24,304 nt of DNA from contig CAJJBS010000137.1 in assembly GCA_905182385.1 (NCBI GenBank), forward strand, positions 1 through 24,304. The letters are read 5' to 3'. Below are positions 23,872 through 24,304 of the stretch, piece after piece. The notes beneath the pieces are model-generated. The model had not been told where the DNA came from, ran no database searches, and saw nothing but the letters and a program-made list of their open reading frames with translations. This DNA is from Fidelibacterota bacterium TCS55. Its GTDB lineage: Bacteria; Fidelibacterota; Marinisomatia; Marinisomatales; TCS55. The position numbers were made by a program, and so were the translations under genes. Positions within the stretch are counted from its first letter, which is position 1; each line of letters begins with the position of its first letter.

Positions 23872-24304
23872 ACTATTAACAATATCTTTTAATAGTAACA
23901 ATGCTGATAAAGATTTTGAAAGATCTTTAAAGCATTCCGGCTTTGCTGTAATAAAAGATCATGAAATTTCCGCGAAATTAATAAATGAAGTTTACGCAGA
24001 ATGGGAAATCTTCTTTCAAAACCCTATAAAAAATAATTTTATTTTTGATGCTATCAAACAAGATGGTTTTTTTCCTTATTTAACTGAGAACGCTAAAGGA
24101 TCTTCAACGAAAGATTTAAAAGAATTTTTCCATGTCTTTGTTTGGGGGCGATTCCCTGAGAGCCTTGGACCTTCAACACTTGAACTATTTCATGCGCTAA
24201 CGGATATGGGTGGTACATTGCTAAGTTGGCTCCAGAATTGTACGCCCGATCACATACAAAATATATTATCTACACCTTTAAAAGGTATGATCAAAGATAG
24301 TGAT
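23861..24304 (+). CDS. 2-oxoglutarate/Fe(II)-dependent oxygenase, isopenicillin N synthase-like (truncated by window end)
   Basis: An open frame of 148 codons begins with ATG at 23861, overlapping the BolA-like stop by 11 bases, and continues past the window edge. The first roughly 100 residues match the N-terminal DIOX_N domain of this superfamily: SLKHSGFAVIKDHEISAKLI parallels the usual 'GFFyvvNHGI' element. It is followed by FFQNP, and DLKEFFHVFVWG corresponds to the 'kE.fhv' element. The iron ligands (HxD...H) and 2-oxoglutarate arginine should lie beyond the visible part, so activity cannot be judged. Substrate unknown. Overlap with the BolA-like gene suggests the two are co-translated. 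Confidence 0.82.
   Translation, partial: MSLELLTISFNSNNADKDFERSLKHSGFAVIKDHEISAKLINEVYAEWEIFFQNPIKNNFIFDAIKQDGFFPYLTENAKGSSTKDLKEFFHVFVWGRFPESLGPSTLELFHALTDMGGTLLSWLQNCTPDHIQNILSTPLKGMIKDSD

Overview
This is an AT-rich (about one third G+C by eye) and very gene-dense bacterial chromosome segment. Two tRNA genes and 24 complete coding genes are visible, and a 25th runs off the right edge. All coding genes from position 210 to 22769 are on the minus strand. The last four (22825 to the end) are on the plus strand, so the only divergent junction is near 22770-22824. Nearly every gene is a recognisable housekeeping or metabolic gene. I see no phage, transposon, CRISPR array or toxin cassette. The organism is probably a free-living, Gram-negative-type marine bacterium: it has RlpA, several lipoproteins, a PEGA protein, a TPR lipoprotein with an 'AYFNTFYNAE'-type N-terminus, a lysine 6-transaminase and a kynurenine pathway. 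I favour Marinimicrobia (SAR406) or a Bacteroidota/FCB relative. This is inference from gene style and order, not from a marker search.

In the direction of transcription (right to left), the first unit starts at the TPR lipoprotein (22769). It continues through pyrK, pyrD, rlpA, a lipid kinase and cdsA with overlaps or gaps of a few bases. It mixes the electron-transfer and catalytic subunits of a class 1B dihydroorotate dehydrogenase with envelope and phospholipid genes. After a 95-bp gap comes a lysine-catabolism pair: an ALDH7-type semialdehyde dehydrogenase, then L-lysine 6-transaminase. It is tightly followed by rsmI, tmk and a C-terminal processing protease. tRNA-Val(GAC) lies next.

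The third unit is the classical translation cluster thrS-infC-rpmI-rplT-pheS-pheT-zapA. It runs without a visible break into folD and then a tryptophan-degradation trio: tryptophan 2,3-dioxygenase, an atypical short-chain dehydrogenase and kynureninase. A tRNA-Arg(CCG) on the plus strand converges on kynU at the left edge. The plus-strand group at the right is a small PEGA protein, a small zinc-ribbon protein, a BolA family protein and a truncated 2-oxoglutarate/Fe(II) oxygenase.

The most interesting observations are these: a non-ATG ATC start with a perfect Shine-Dalgarno for infC; a short-chain dehydrogenase whose catalytic YxxxK is SxxxR, sitting where a formylkynurenine hydrolase might be expected; a cysteine-rich (CxCxC) insertion in lysine 6-transaminase just before its PLP lysine; a tRNA-Val with C instead of the near-invariant U33; and a hairpin next to the thrS start. 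I found no clearly new multi-gene defence or mobile system.
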